DNA of 64,000 bases from Plicaturopsis crispa FD-325 SS-3. Taxonomy: Eukaryota > Basidiomycota > Agaricomycetes > Amylocorticiales > Amylocorticiaceae. The stretch is taken from assembly GCA_000827205.1 (NCBI GenBank), contig KN832555.1, positions 1,290,893 through 1,354,892 on the forward strand, written 5' to 3'. Positions within the stretch are counted from its first letter, which is position 1, and each line of letters begins with the position of its first letter. The notes below the pieces were generated by a model. That model saw nothing but the letters and a program-made list of their open reading frames with translations, had not been told where the DNA came from and searched no databases. The translations under genes were made by a program, and so were the position numbers. Below are positions 22,871-35,777 of this stretch, piece by piece.

Positions 22871-25553
22871 ATGACTGCCGCCACGCAAGAGAAGACCGCC
22901 AACGCGAACGCCGCCCCACACGGTCGCGATGTTGTGCATGTCACTGCCGAGCAGCACGCAGAGGTGCTTAAAGAGGAGGCGCACACTCTGACCACCAGGG
23001 AAAGCATGAGCGCGTATTTCACGATTGCAGCTGCGGCGTTTGGGTTAATTAGCGATGGATGTGAGTGCATCCGTTTCACGGGGACGTACCAGATGTCTTA
23101 TATGCCTCACGCTGCAGATCAAAATAACTTGATGACTATGACGAATGTCGGTTTGGAGTTCCACAATTTGCATTGGTAGTTGGCTCACCTCCCTGTACAA
23201 TGTAGGTTATATTCAAGAAAATGTACCCGAAGGACTACACGTCGTCAGTTTCATTTCGCAAGGAAGGTTAGAGGTGAAAATGAAATGCTAACCTCTAACG
23301 TTGCAGAACCGTGTCTACTCGGGTATCCAACTCACTTCTCGTTGGTACGTAGCCTGGAAAAACCGAAGTCGAACGCGAAGCTAATGAACGATTTGAATTG
23401 TAGGAGAAGTCCTCGGTCAGGTCTTTGTCGGACTGATATGTGACCGATTGGGACGAAAAGTCGCCTTGGTACGCATATGGACTTGCCTTTCCTTGCATGT
23501 ACCTCATCTTCCCTCTCCATATAATAGGTAACGACGACTTTGCTTATTGTTATTGGCGCCATCTTGTGTACCGCCGCTCACGGAGCACACGGCAGTGTAC
23601 AAGGAATGTTCTGGTTCCTGACCATCGCTCGCGGGATTACTGGTGTTGTGAGGCCTACTCTTTACAGTCGAATGAAAAATGCTCACAGATGAATTTTTAC
23701 AGGGTGTTGGCGGTGAATATCCAGCGTCAAGCACAAGCGCCAGCGAAGCCGCGAACGAGAAGATGGTAAAAAATCGGGGACCAGGTATTTGTGCTTCCGC
23801 TCGCGTAGTTGCACGGTTGAAATTCTGACACACTTTTTTGTCCCTTTAAAGTATTTATCATGGTCACCAACTTCGTGCTCAGCGTACGTCGCATGCCTAT
23901 TTGTCTACCCTCGAACAATCGGCTGACTTGGTATCACAGTTCGGAGGCCCACTGGCTGTATCGGTCTTCTTGATCGTTCTCTCCGCCGCTGGAGAAAACC
24001 ATCTCCCCACCGTCTGGCGTACTTGCTTCGGCATTGGTGTTCTTCTGCCCTTGACCGTGTTTTTCTTCCGGCTGCGTATGCTGAGCTCAAAGCTATACCG
24101 AAAAGGCGCTATCAAACGTGAGGTTTACGAAACGTCCCAACTAATGCTGCAAAACTAACGACGGCTCTCTGATTTAGACAAAGTACCTTACGTGCTCGTT
24201 ATCCGGAGATACTGGAAGTCTTTGATTGGGACTTGCGGAGCATGGTACGCCACCTCGCACCTATTCATCTGATCCTTCACTCATCCGATCGCGTACTAGG
24301 TTCCTCTACGACTTTGTAAGTGTCCTTTCGCGGGATTTCCGCCATTATTCTGACAATGGCATAGGTGACATTCCCTAACGGCGTGTTCTCCGGGAGCATT
24401 ATCTCCAGCGTCATTAAAAACGGAGACCTGAAAAGAACCGCCGAATGGCAGCTTTTGCTCGGTACAATTGCCTTGCCTGGTGTATTCGTCGGCGCCGCAC
24501 TGTGTATGTTGTGCCTTTCCAGCTATGCATTCTGTAGAGCGGCGGGCTAATCAAGACGTTTCATCAGGCAACCCTCTTGGTCGACGCAATACGGTACTGA
24601 ATGCCGTCTCCCTCTTCGTCGTTCCTACTAAACTGTTATTTTCTGGTAGATGATGCTAGGCTTTGGTGGCTATCTTGTGTTTGGTACGTGTTTTAACATA
24701 TCCATCGTCAAGTAACACTACTGAAATCGCAACTATGGTAGGACTTATTATTGGCCTAGCATACGACCGAATCACAAAAATAATTCCCCTCTTCGTCATC
24801 TTGTGCGTCCTACCTCTGCGCATAGACTCTACGTCCAGTGCGGATCCTAATCTACTTCTAGCTACGGTCTGATGCAGTCGTTTGGAAACCTGGTAAGTTT
24901 TACTTACTCTTATGTCGAATCGGAAATGTCTAACGCGTGCTGTAGGGTCCCGGAGACGTGAGTTTCAAGTGACGTGTACAATGTGATATGCCCTCTGACT
25001 TTCCGTGCGTGTTAGATGCTTGGCCTCGTTAGTGCAGAGTGCGTCGCTTTCTTCTTACCGTCATATAGTCATCAGCTAACGCATTACCGTCGATAGATCA
25101 TATGCGACCCCGATACGGTATGTTTCTCGACGATACCACTCGTACAGTAACTAATAGTCATTGAAGGGGCACCTGCTACGGCTTATCTGCCGCCATCGGA
25201 AAAGTTGGCGCAGCTGTTGGCACCCAAGGTAAGCAAAACCTCCGATCCCTCTACGCCTAGAACTCTGCCTCAACCACTCACTTTGGAATCTAGCATTCAC
25301 GCCGATACAGAACAACCTCGGGAAAAAATGGACGTTCATCATCGCAGCGATATGTGGGGTAACGGGCATCATCGTCACGTACTTCTTCGTGCCGGACATG
25401 ACGGGCAAGGACCTCGCGGACGAGGATGCGAACTTCATGGCGTACCTTGCTGCCGAGGGCTGGGAAGGCCTGGTCGGGGAGGGGGACGACCTGGAGGAGT
25501 TGGTCAAGGACGGGTCTCCCATTGACTCGGAGAGGTCTCTTGAAAAATTGTAA
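22871..25553 (+). CDS. MFS transporter, phosphate / glycerophosphodiester permease type (Git1/Pho84-like)
   Basis: Many short exons join in frame from the ATG at 22871 to the TAA at 25551-25553. The N-terminal tail leads into FTIAAAAFGLISDGYQNNLM, followed by GEVLGQVFVGLICDRLGRKV, the loop 2-3 'GxxxDRxGRK' signature. Next are GITGVGVGGEYPASSTSASE, the motif typical of phosphate:H+ symporters and glycerophosphoinositol permeases, and later WFLYDFVTFPNG and LGLVSAESYATPIRGTCYGL. Twelve membrane spans are expected, with an acidic C-terminal tail. It should act at the plasma membrane; phosphate or glycerophosphodiesters are the likely substrates (family inference). Several exons are tiny: 16 nt (24300-24315), 12 nt (24946-24957), 23 nt (25016-25038) and 21 nt (25097-25117). 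Each is needed for conserved residues. Confidence 0.88.
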
Positions 25554-26194
25554 TGACTGTGGTCGGTGTGTTTGCAGTACTAATGTCGAGTGTTCGGTGT
25601 ATTCTGATTTATCTACGTGTTGTGTACATGCATAGACGACGCTGGGTGGTAGTCGGACTCGCCTCGGTAGGAGACGAAAATTACATAGTTATTGGTTCAC
25701 ATATTACTGCAGAATATCAATAATTTTGCCTCGTCGCGTCGCGTCCTTTGGCTTCCGACTCTTCCAGTACTTGTTCAGTCGCGTCCAGTCCCAGATTTTG
25801 CCCCAGTACCTGTACCCTCAACTTCACTGCTGCTCTTGTCGATTGGAAATATTCCCTGTGAACATACGCTTCCATTTTTTGACAATGCAAAGGAGGATGC
25901 AGAGTGGTTTGAAAGCCATGTCTCACATAGTTTAACTAACCGTGTAGACTATTTTGATGCTTATAATAATGAGCGTTTCCAAGGCTTCATAACAATTGCT
26001 GTAGGAAAAAGTACAGTTGCTGCGACGCTGAGCGCGAGCAACGCGCAACGCCGCACGTGGCAGGTCAGAGCTTGCCACGTGAACACTGGATAATTTTGAT
26101 TTCTGCTTCACGTCGCGGAGAAAGACTCAAGGCTCGACATTCGCTTGACATTGACCATTTTTATTTAGCCAGGCGCAACAGACGAGGTATTGGA
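25554..26194. other. Intergenic between MFS transporter and SLS1
   Basis: About 640 bp with no recognisable coding region. An open frame runs in from 26057 upstream of the SLS1 start, but its extra residues are not presequence-like. I see nothing else here. Confidence 0.45.
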
Positions 26195-29142
26195 ATGCCA
26201 GCGCCGTTGCTCAAACACCTCAATCGTTCCTTGTGTTGCGCCTGTCGCCATCTCCACCAGTACCGTCTCTACTCCTCTCATTCCGCCGTCGCTTACTCTG
26301 CAACACACACCGCGCCGCCGCAGACGCGTGCACACGACGACCATCTCCAGGAAATAGACATATCAGACATCCCAGACGCCTATTCCACCCTCCCGGATGG
26401 CGTGCACGCAGCGCCGGACAGCGAGCGTCCGCCGTCGAAGAAGTCCAAGTCCAAATCCAAGTCAAAGTCCAAGGCGAAGGAGATATCGGAGAAGGACCTC
26501 AGGCCTCGACGAAACCCTCTAGAGCCTAACAAGGTTGACCTCCATCTCGCGTCCATACATGCCGCAGGATTGGAGCCCACCCTTGCGGACATCGAGCGTT
26601 GTCGGCCCCTGCGCCAGGAGCCGTCGTATTCGCCCGACTACTTGGACCAGTACAGCGAACTCCTGGACACGCTCTGCCGATCATTCAGCAAAGAGCAGTT
26701 GCGCGGTTTCTGCGTGTCATATAGTCTTGGCCGGTCCTTCTCGCATCGCGGCCGGCGGAAAGCAGAGTATGCCGAGGCTATCATGGAGCAGCAATGGGGC
26801 TGGCCGTCGCTTCGACGGCTGGAGAAGGAAAAGCGGGATAAGACGGAGATATCCGTTCGTTGTACGTTGTGCGCGCTGGAAATGCACCTGTTTCTGCCAT
26901 ACTTACACTCTCTTAGCATTTGATGTCAGCCCGGCCCAATTGTTTCTCATACTTGGGAAAGGTATGTTCGTTTTCAAGACACTTGTGCCATAGCTAACCG
27001 CATTATCAGACGGTGCCGACCTCCTTCAATTATCTCTTGATTTCAATGTGCATATCTCGATGACACCCAAGCCTCTGGCTCTGCGCGCAGAAGGCGTGAG
27101 AGGATCCCTGAAGGCGCTCACTGAAAGGATAGAGGAGCTGAAAGAGGTAACGAATTTATCGCAGCTGTACCTCCCTCCGGCCATAATCTCATTCAGAATC
27201 CAGGACATCGTCGAGGATAGGTTTGAACTCCCCAACAGAAAACCTATCCGACCAGAATTAGTGCAGCGAATATCACGGATAGCGGGTGCGTATGTCGAGA
27301 ATGTAGGAGATGTGGGGCAGGTATGTGCATCTTGTATCTCCTTGTACTGTATTGAGCAGCAATTGATGCTTTCCCAGGTAAGAGTATGTGCCAAGAACGA
27401 ACACGATCTACAGAACGCTCGTCGACTCTCCATCCGTGCAGCCTGCGACGTACGTATCATCCCACCTCCTCTCTATAGCATATTTCCTTACACACACACT
27501 GATACTGCAGGTTCAAAATCACACCCCTCCGCCCCTCATGTCGTACCTCCCCTCCGAAGTCCCCGTATCATCCCTCGCCGCACTCTTCTCCGCCCTATAC
27601 GCACTTTTCCCTTTCTTCTCCCCGCGCAGCCTTCCCTGGACGATGAACACGGGCGGGGCATTCAGAATTCGCAGGGTAGGCCAGTGGCTGGGCGAGGACC
27701 CGACGGAAGACGTGGAGAAAACGGGCGGGCTCGCGGGCGGCCGGGGGCAGCTGCAGCATCTATCTCAGTGGGTTACGCTCACTCCATGCCCGTCACTGCG
27801 GCCCGCTGATTTCCTTCAGCGGTACTCAAGATTTGAGGGATATTCTGCAAGATGAATTTCCTGATATTGGTGCCCAGTATGGAAGCCCCAGTCGCAGTGT
27901 GACCGCATCGTATGTATATAGCTGCATTGGAGTGCTTGAAGGAGAATATTGACTGAGAAAAAATAGATTCGGGCACGTACTGCTCACTTCGAATGGTGCG
28001 GCACGGCGGGCAAGCATCCTGCCCCCGTTCAAGGGCTCGTCGCCGTTCAAGAAAGTGTTCGAATGGCTAGCGACCGGCCAGATGGATAGGACGTTTATAC
28101 CAAGGTGACTATCCAATTACATTTTGTTTACTGGATTAGACATTTAGCACCTTTTCTCTTACTAGTGTCCCGACGTTTCTGCTCAAAACTCCCCCGGCCG
28201 AGCAGCGTATCCTCCACCGCCTCGTCTACCAGGCGTTCGCACCTGACGCCGAGTCGGTAGTATACGCGTCCCCGAGTGATGCAACCGACAAGAGCATCGC
28301 GTCTGCGCCGAATAGGCTGGTGAAGTTCGAGATCGTACTATCGAAGACGAAACAGCCTGCGAGTGAGGCCTATGCCTCTGCCCCTTCAACGGAGGATTCG
28401 CATGCTCAAGTGGATAATCTCGAGGAGCTGGGCGAGGAATCTGTCATAGGGACTGAAGATGGCGTGCATCAGAACGAGCCTTCGTCTGTGCAACCGGAAT
28501 CGATCGACTTGCCGTCGCAGTGCTGGCTGGGCAGTGAGCGCACCGTGGATCTAGTCATGCCCGACCGGTGAGCCATGCCCGTTATACTATCAACGATTTG
28601 CTGACTAGGGCCACTCAGACCCATGGATGCCCGCATCTCCGTTTTCCAATCTACGCTTGTCTCGCCGAGCCTGCAGCCTGACGAACTGCAGACGTACATC
28701 TCCGATCTCAAAGCCTTGTGCGTCGTTTTCATTTCGTGGAAAACTAAGTGTGTACTAATGGTGTTCGCAGCTTGGATTACAAGGACCCAAACGCACGAAA
28801 GCCTGATCCGCCGCTGTCCATCGTGTATGACGGTGTCACGTACATCCTGCATACGAGCGCGAGCGTGCGGCAGGGTGTGGAGTCTGCCGGGGTGCTCAGC
28901 GAGAGCATCCTTGACCTCGAGAGCAACCAGAAGTCCACTGTCTGCCAGGTAAGCCGCTGTCGACGATATGAGTGTGCGTAGCTGATGGAAAACTGCTGTA
29001 GGTGGTATGTGACAAACCGCAGGACGAGGATGCTTGGGGGCTGTTTTTGAGGGACTGTGATCGGCTGACTGCGACTACGTACCGGAAGGGTACATACCAG
29101 GAGGGACCACTAGGTGTCGATGGGCAATCTGGAGCTTTATAG
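26195..29142 (+). CDS. SLS1: Mitochondrial inner-membrane regulator Sls1
   Basis: Multiple exons join in frame. The start at 26195 was chosen over an upstream start in the same frame (26057) because it opens with a clear presequence, MPAPLLKHLNRSLCCACRHL. A Ser/Lys repeat (SKSKSKSKSK) follows at about residue 90. The SLS-domain core is then visible: LLDTLCRSFSKEQLRGFC, KAEYAEAIMEQQWGWPSL, SPAQLFLILGKDGADLLQLS, DRFELPNRKPIRPELVQRI and AGAYVENVG. Sls1 proteins sit on the matrix side of the inner membrane and help couple mitochondrial transcription to translation in yeast. The C-terminal part is variable, as in the family. The gene is convergent with SPB1, with only about 110 bp between the stops. 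Confidence 0.85.
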
Positions 29143-29250
29143 TTTACACACATCTAATGCATAATATCCAACACAGCAGATACAGAAAGTAAGATGTAAG
29201 ATGAAAGTGCTATGAGAGTAGGGAGCACAAGGTATGAGATATGCTCAATG

Positions 29251-32200
29251 TCACTTCCGTTTCTTATTTGCCTTCTCCTTCCTCTTCTGCGCTCGCACCT
29301 CCTTCTTCATCCTCGAGTCCACCATCTGGTAGCGACCCTTCACGCCCTTTGGTCGACCCTTCAGCCCCTTGTGCGCGCCCTTTGCCACTACAACCTTGAT
29401 CTCCTTCTTCGCCTTCTGCCCCGACGACATCCCCTTGCGCATCACCTTCTCAATCTGCTGCGCCTTCTCCCTCTCCGTCATGTCGGACATCTGGTTCACG
29501 CCCTCCGCCTTCTTCATCGCCTTCTCGAGCCGCTGGTTCGCCTTGAACTTCTTGCGCGCCTTCGCCTCCGCGACCTTCTTGATCGGCCGCGCGTCGAGTG
29601 CGCGCTGCTTTGCGCGCAGGGCCGCGACGGCCTCCTTCGTTATCGGGAGGTTGACCTTGTAGTTCTTCGACTCGTCGTCGAGGAACCATGAGGGGAGTCC
29701 GTCTTTGGAGTTTAGGGAGTAGCGGTGGAATCCGTCGTTGATGAGTTGCGTTTTTGTTGTTTGGCGGTTGACAAGCTGTTGCGCGATGGTGACGGCTTCA
29801 GCGGTGACGAGACCGTGTTCTGTACACAAGAGTTAGCCATAGTGACACGGGACAAGAACGAAATGGAATGGAGCATACTGCTGATTTTTGCGCGCTTGAT
29901 CTCGTCCTCGTTTTCGTCATCGACGTCCCACATGTCGGCGTCGACGTCGGGTTCTTGAGGCACGACCTCAAAGCGGCCGTTGCTTTCCTCGTCGCTTGAA
30001 AGATCCTGATATGTCTTGGTTAAGGTGAATCTAATGAGTAGCTTGCAGAACCATTACCTCGTCATGCCATGCCTCCTCGTCCTCCTCGTCCTCGTCTTCA
30101 GGACCGTCCATAGAGACGTCTTCGTCATCTTCGATATCATCCAACCCGTCGATACCGGCGAAGACATCCTGACTAAACCACACCTGCGCAGCGCGGCTTG
30201 CCTGTGCCACGGTCTTTGGCTCCTCCAACTTGGTTAAAAGTCGTGCTCGCTTTGGACCCGCTGCCGGAGCCTCTACGGGATCCCCTCGTCTTCGTTTTTG
30301 TCCAGTCACGGGCGGGGCATCTTCGTCCGAGTCGCTATCGTCGGACGAGGAGTCCGCACCGGCGTTTTCCTTTGCCTGCTCCACCTTGTCCCACCCACCC
30401 TCCTCGCCGTCACTATCATTCTCCTCCTCCTCCTCGTCGCTGTCCTTCTCCTGGATACCATTCCACTCCTCCCGCTCCGCGTTATTCTTCCGCGACTCCT
30501 TGACCTTGAACTTTGCGTCGCGCTCCCGCAAACGGCCCTGATACTGATCATACAGCCCGTCCATCTCCGCCTCGAGCGCAGCCGTCTTGCGCTCCCGCTC
30601 CTCCTCCGAGTCCAGAATCTCGTCGTCCGTCTCCTCGCCGCCGTCCGCATCGTCGTCGCTTTCCAGGTTGATGTCCCCGTCCTCGTCAACGAGCTGGGCC
30701 ACGCCGCCCTTTTTCCGCAGACCACGCTCCGCGCCGCCGAGGTCGAACACGTCCTCCTGGCCCAGGCCGAGCGTCGGGTCGGTCTGCTCTAGACCGATGT
30801 CGAGGGGCGCGGTCATCTGTAGCTGCATGCGCTGGATGGTCTTGGTTTTGACCTCGTTGGCGCGTCGCCGTTCGCGCTTCGTCCGTGCTGCAGCATCGGC
30901 ATTGAGGCGTTCGAGCTGTGGTAGCAGCAGATTAACGCGATACTAGTGTGGAAGGAGAGTGTACACGCACCTCATCTTGTATTTGCTGCTCCTCGTCGAC
31001 GTCCTCCGTCACCTCGACCGTCTCCGTAAGCTCGTCAGCATGTTTCGTTTTGACCTCCATACCAAGCTGTGAGGGGAATCAGTGCGACGCGAAAGAGACT
31101 AGGGTGTGCCTGCACTCACATCCTCACGAAGCGACGTCCGCCATTTGAGAAGGGCCTTGAAGTCGCCCTTTCCGAGCACCTTGAGATCGTCACAATTTGC
31201 TTTCACGTCAGGTGTCGTTAAGTCGTTTGCTAGCCACCTAAGTGATAACTCTTAGCAGCGGCTCCGCATGGCGGAATGAGGCTATGGGACTCACTCTTTC
31301 TCCTCCTCCGTCTCAAATGCAATCTTGTTCACAGTCCCGAGGAGTGCGATCGGGTCGGCGTTCCTGACGAACTCGCCCGCGGATACTTTTTTGAAGAGGG
31401 TATAGTCGCCGTCGTCGTAGCCGTCACGTTTTCGGCGCTTCTTCTCCGGCTGGAAGACGTTGGCCTGGGCATTGTTTGCAGACGTGCCCTTGTCCGCGCC
31501 GGGCGCGGAGGCGGCCAGGTCCTTGAAGACGTGTTTCGGGTCGAGGAATTTGGGATCGATGTGTTTCGGCGCGAGGAAATCACGGCACACGACGAAAATT
31601 TCGGCGGAGACATTTCTGTGTGCTCGTTAGGGGGTGCGCATCGCTATAAAAAAAGGGGTGGACGCACCGAGAGGAGGGGGGTTTCGTAGCTTCGACCTTT
31701 CCGAAGAGCTGGTTGAACACCCACATAAGGTTGTTGTAGTCCACACTGCGGAAGACCTTGGTCACAAACGTCCCGCCTTTGATGAGAAACTCGACGGCGA
31801 GTTTCAGACTCATGAGCACGAGCTCAGACTGGCTGTACGCGTCCTGAATCCAGGCTGTACCGACGTTCGGTGCGCCATCGTGCAGCACGATATCGGCCTT
31901 CCAGTCCTTGATCTCTCCACGAATAAGACTGCGACATTGGGGGGTGGTGATGTCGGATGCAAATGTGACTACTCTGGGTATAGGCTTTATGGGCACCAAG
32001 TCGACACCTGAGAATATCGTAAGCCGCAAGAGAGAAACGAGGCTGTCGGCACGCACCGACTATGATGCTGTTCACTGGCATGTATTTGTTCGCAACCTGC
32101 AGCCAACCACCGGGCGCTGCGCAGAGATCGATGCAGCATCGTGCAGTCTCGAGAAACGCATATTTTTTGTTCAGCTGGATCAGCTTGAAGGCGGAACGGG

Positions 32201-32340
32201 CTCGGTAGCCTTGCTCTCTGAGCGCAAACGCCAAATCAGTTTTTTGCAGGACATCGGTAAGGTCTTGCAGGAACTTACTTGGCGAGCTTGTAGTACTTGT
32301 CAAGCCGACCCTTTCCTGTCTTTTTCTGGGGCTTGCCCAT
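29251..32340 (-). CDS. SPB1: AdoMet-dependent rRNA 2'-O-methyltransferase Spb1
   Basis: Multiple minus-strand exons join in frame from [20 protein letters not shown] at 32340. The FtsJ domain comes first: [12 protein letters not shown] (catalytic Lys), [15 protein letters not shown] (AdoMet site), [13 protein letters not shown] (Asp), GGTFVTKVF (Lys) and [12 protein letters not shown] (Glu), the K-D-K-E tetrad. A central DUF3381-type region follows, then highly acidic stretches. The C-terminal Spb1 domain includes the basic end [18 protein letters not shown], a nucleolar-type tail. In yeast Spb1 methylates a guanosine of the 25S rRNA A-loop during 60S assembly. The gene is complete and shares a 230 bp divergent promoter with the DUF423 gene. 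Confidence 0.95.
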
Positions 32341-32570
32341 CGTGAATGTGGGAGGGACAGAGAAATCTGCAGAGGAGTGTTGCCGCTGCCGACCTCAGCT
32401 GTAAATTTCGAGATTATTTTGGCACGTGGATCTCAGATTTGGTTTCTCTCGATTAGGCAATTCGTCGACGACTCAACGCCCGGAAGTTGCCGACGGCATT
32501 GCCGCGCACCCATCCGAGTCGTCGAAATTCATCCTTGCGCACTGCGACCACCAACATCACTGGATTCACC

Positions 32571-33216
32571 ATGCCCAGCTCTTCGACCCCGCTTCTCCCT
32601 CGACTAGGCACTCCGTTTCCTGGCCCAAGCCTTTTATGGCGCACGGGCGCGGTCATGAGTGAGTACATTGGCTAGTTTACACGCTTGCCCGGCTGACCAT
32701 GACCTCTTCGTGTCGTTGCGCAGCTGCCGTTGGAATTATGGCGGGTGCCTTTGGGGCTCATGGATTGAAGAGGAGGGCAGGTATTACACCGGAGAATATT
32801 CATGCCTTTGAGACAGCCTCGCACTATGCCGTACGCATTATCGGCGCGATATTCGTTCTACTCCCTGAAACTAAACACCTTTGTTTGGGCAGGTGTACAA
32901 CGGCCTCGCGTTGCTCCTTGTCTCTCTGCATCCCCGCTTTGCAGCGCATAGATTTGCGGGACCTGCTATTGCTGGAGGAACGGTTCTGTTCTCCGGAAGT
33001 ATCTTAGCGCTGGTACTGGGACGTGACCGGTGCGTTTCGAGTCCTGTCTATTTAGTGGTGAATATGCCCCTAACATTTATCGGCGCAGGTTCAAATTCCT
33101 TGGGCCCGTCACGCCCTTAGGTGGGGCCGTTATGATTGCAGGGTGCGTTGCATGATATAGTTAGTCGGCAGTAATTTTGACAGTCATTTTGTAGCTATCT
33201 CTCCCTGGCATTCTGA
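32571..33216 (+). CDS. DUF423-family small membrane protein (TMEM256/YgdD-like)
   Basis: Five exons (32571-32658, 32724-32830, 32893-33029, 33089-33142, 33195-33216) give 135 aa. After a short Pro-rich N-terminus come VGIMAGAFGAHGLKRRAG, FETASHYAVYNGLALLLVSL, AIAGGTVLFSGSILALVLG and LGPVTPLGGAVMIAGYLSLA. The pattern 'GAFGAHGL ... ASHYAVYNGLALL ... TPLGG' is the hallmark of DUF423, small proteins with about four membrane spans found in bacteria and in eukaryotes as TMEM256. Their function is unknown. The last exon is only 22 nt. The gene is divergent from SPB1. Confidence 0.9.
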
Positions 33217-33712
33217 ACTTGTCATTCCTACTAATAAACACCCCCAACTTGGACGGAACTTACTGGGATCTCTAGTGCCATGCTTCAGTTTGATAGAGTT
33301 GCACACCTGTACTTTGAGGAATATATGAGCTGCTATGTTTTTATTGACGAGCGGCTACGCGTCGAGTGATTGAATGCATGTGACTGACGCGAAAGAGATC
33401 GTGGGAACGTTACCGTATGATACACGAGGCTAAAAAGGCTGGCTTATAACTCCGCTGCCCAGTCTCACAGTCGCGCCGGCGCTGCAGACCCCTCTCTATT
33501 CCTCACCGCCACAGTCCCCGTCCCCGTCCCCGTCCCCGCGCTCCCTCCCCCGCCCGCCCCGCTTTTCCTCGGTCAAATCTGCTCAGAATATCTTGAATAT
33601 CGCCCTATTCTCTGCCACGCGTAAGTAACACCAATGTAAGCAGCGACAGCGATTTCCCTCGTTCTTATCCTTGACTCTCATCTCGCGTTCTACGCAGATT
33701 TGCACGCGTGCG
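33217..33712. other. Intergenic with C-rich (GTCCCC)n tract
   Basis: About 500 bp. A six-base repeat, GTCCCC in about four copies, runs from about 33514 to 33538 and continues as a C-rich stretch to about 33562, some 150 bp upstream of the next ATG. The rest has no recognisable feature. Confidence 0.6.
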
Positions 33713-35777
33713 ATGTCTGAAAGCCATCCGAATCTTGCATCATCTCTATCTCTCGCGGGGTCTGCATCCAGCAGCGCCACACACAGACCATTGAAACGTC
33801 GCCTCACATCCACTCCGGAACTCACTTTCTTCACGCCCGCGGCCGCTACTTTCAATCCAGCTCCGTACACCTCCAATAGCTCCAGCCACAAGGCATCTAT
33901 CAATCTGCGCACCCACTCTGTTCCATCGGTGCCTCCGCATATCGCCGCCATGGACCCGTCACCATTTGACGAAAACGCGCTTTTCTTGCATCCTCCGTTT
34001 ACCTCATTCCCCAACTCTCACCTCTACGAAGATGGCCTATGCTATGCCGTCATGGCTGCCAACCCCGATTGGTTTCTTGATGCCTCTGATTTTGTATCCA
34101 CTCTCTCCAGCAAACCAAACGCGATACCCTATCCACCACAACTCGAGCCCCCCAGAGGCTGGTGTCCTGCTAAGAAAAAGGATCTCAGAGAACGCGGCCC
34201 TGATGGCTGGCCAGAGGGCGAAGAGCCCAGGCTTCGCTGCACTTTCTGCAGACGTACATATGCTGGTGTCAACGCCAAGAGCATGTGGCGCCGCCACGTC
34301 TTCGAGAAACACAAGATTGCTATGGCTAATCGACGCGAAGGGAGCGACCGTGCTCGCGGCCGTGGCTCAAACAGTACGTCGCCGCACCAGTACAATGATA
34401 TTTCTATCGATGCTCAATATTCCGACAGAGGAGAACAGGCTTTCTAGCAGAGACCATCGGGACAGCCGTGATAGGTCAGAAAGTGTCGAAGCACCATCCG
34501 ATCCGCTTCCTACTCACAGGTCCAGATACAACCCAAGCCGCTCCGCCGAGGCTTCCACTTCTACCAGGCGAAGCTCACGCACAGATAAATTCGATACCCC
34601 ATCAGCGCCAATGATCCAGCAGAAGGAGTTTTCTCCTATCGAGAACACTAAATCCCATCCACTGGCACAGTCTACGCTCCCAGCCAGCCCTCCCCTGACC
34701 CCTGCGCGCGTCCCCCGCTCCCCCGAGCTCACCAACTTGCCTCAAAGCTTCGACATGTCGGCATCACCGCTACGCTACCACCCTTTTGTTCCGCCCTCGC
34801 CATATGACCCTACAGCTACACCAACTTTCCGTCACTCGTCGCCTCGTCTTCCGTCCGAGCAGCCATGGCGCTTCCCGAGTCCCAGCCACCCGCTGCATTC
34901 TCGCGCCCGCGAACTTTCTCTTAGCATGTTGGTCAGAGGCGCGGCTAGCCCAGCCATCAAGTTCCCTTCCACTATCTACGCGAGTCCAGCGAGTATGGAG
35001 CGTTCAAGTGGAAGTGTGCTCAGTCCATCCGTCCCTCTCTTCCGTCGCTTTGAAGGCAGCTCCTCGACATCTAACTCCTCCCCAGACAGCCTGCTCAAAA
35101 CGCCTGTTCTCGTTCGTGACTCTCCCCGTACACTGTTCTCCAAAGGACAGATTCCTGTACCCATCACCGAGCGTATGGGGAAAGGATCGGTGGAGGAGTC
35201 CCCTCTGAGCCACACCTCCCGCCAAAACGCCCATACACGCAAGGTTAGCGATCTGCGGTACGCGTTCAACAGCAGCAAGTCGAACAGTTGGCTCCAGGAT
35301 AGCCCTGTTCGCACCCCGAGCAAGCTTGCTGGTCCCATCCGGCTGCAGGGCGATACAGAAGATCCCTTCACGGGCATGTACAACTTGTGGGTCGACTCGC
35401 GCGAGGGAGGCGAAGCTACTCCAGCGAAGGTCAAGGAGACCGGGAGCTCGGCCGGGTCGAGCGACGAGGCGGAAAGCCCTGTCCTCCGGAGCAGCAAACT
35501 GCCGGAGGGTGACGTTGTTGGCCTGGGCATTGGGCTGATGGAACCTTTCTCGCTGGGCGCTAAAGGTACGATGGATGCGGTAATGCGGGACGATAGCAGT
35601 GACTACGATGGGGAGCTCTTGTACCCGCCGCTGGACGACAGTGACGAGGCGGAGGTGGATCGCGCGCTATCTGTGCCTCCGACCACCTACCAGGACCAGC
35701 ACATGAGTGGGCCCGATGAGGCCGAAGAGGCGAGACCCCCCACGAAGCGGAGGAGGACCATCAACGGCCGCATCTGA
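33713..35777 (+). CDS. Ser/Pro-rich protein with a C2H2-like zinc-finger segment, probable DNA-binding protein
   Basis: Two exons join at an intron of about 55 bp near 34374-34429. The ATG at 33713 opens a Ser/Thr-rich region. At about residues 165-190 lies CTFCRRTYAGVNAKSMWRRH followed by VFEKH, a C-x2-C-x15-H-x4-H arrangement that can bind zinc. Before it is the segment GWCPAKKKDLRERGPDGWPE. The second exon encodes a long disordered part rich in Ser/Pro with many SP and TP sites, acidic patches near the end (SDEAESPVLRSS; DDSDEAEVDRALS) and a terminal basic motif, PPTKRRRTINGRI, that looks like a nuclear localisation signal. I do not recognise a named family. A nuclear regulator is the best inference. 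Confidence 0.78.

Noticed and set aside
26057-26194. Upstream extension of the SLS1 start
   Set aside because: The added residues are not presequence-like, while the ATG at 26195 starts a clear basic leader.
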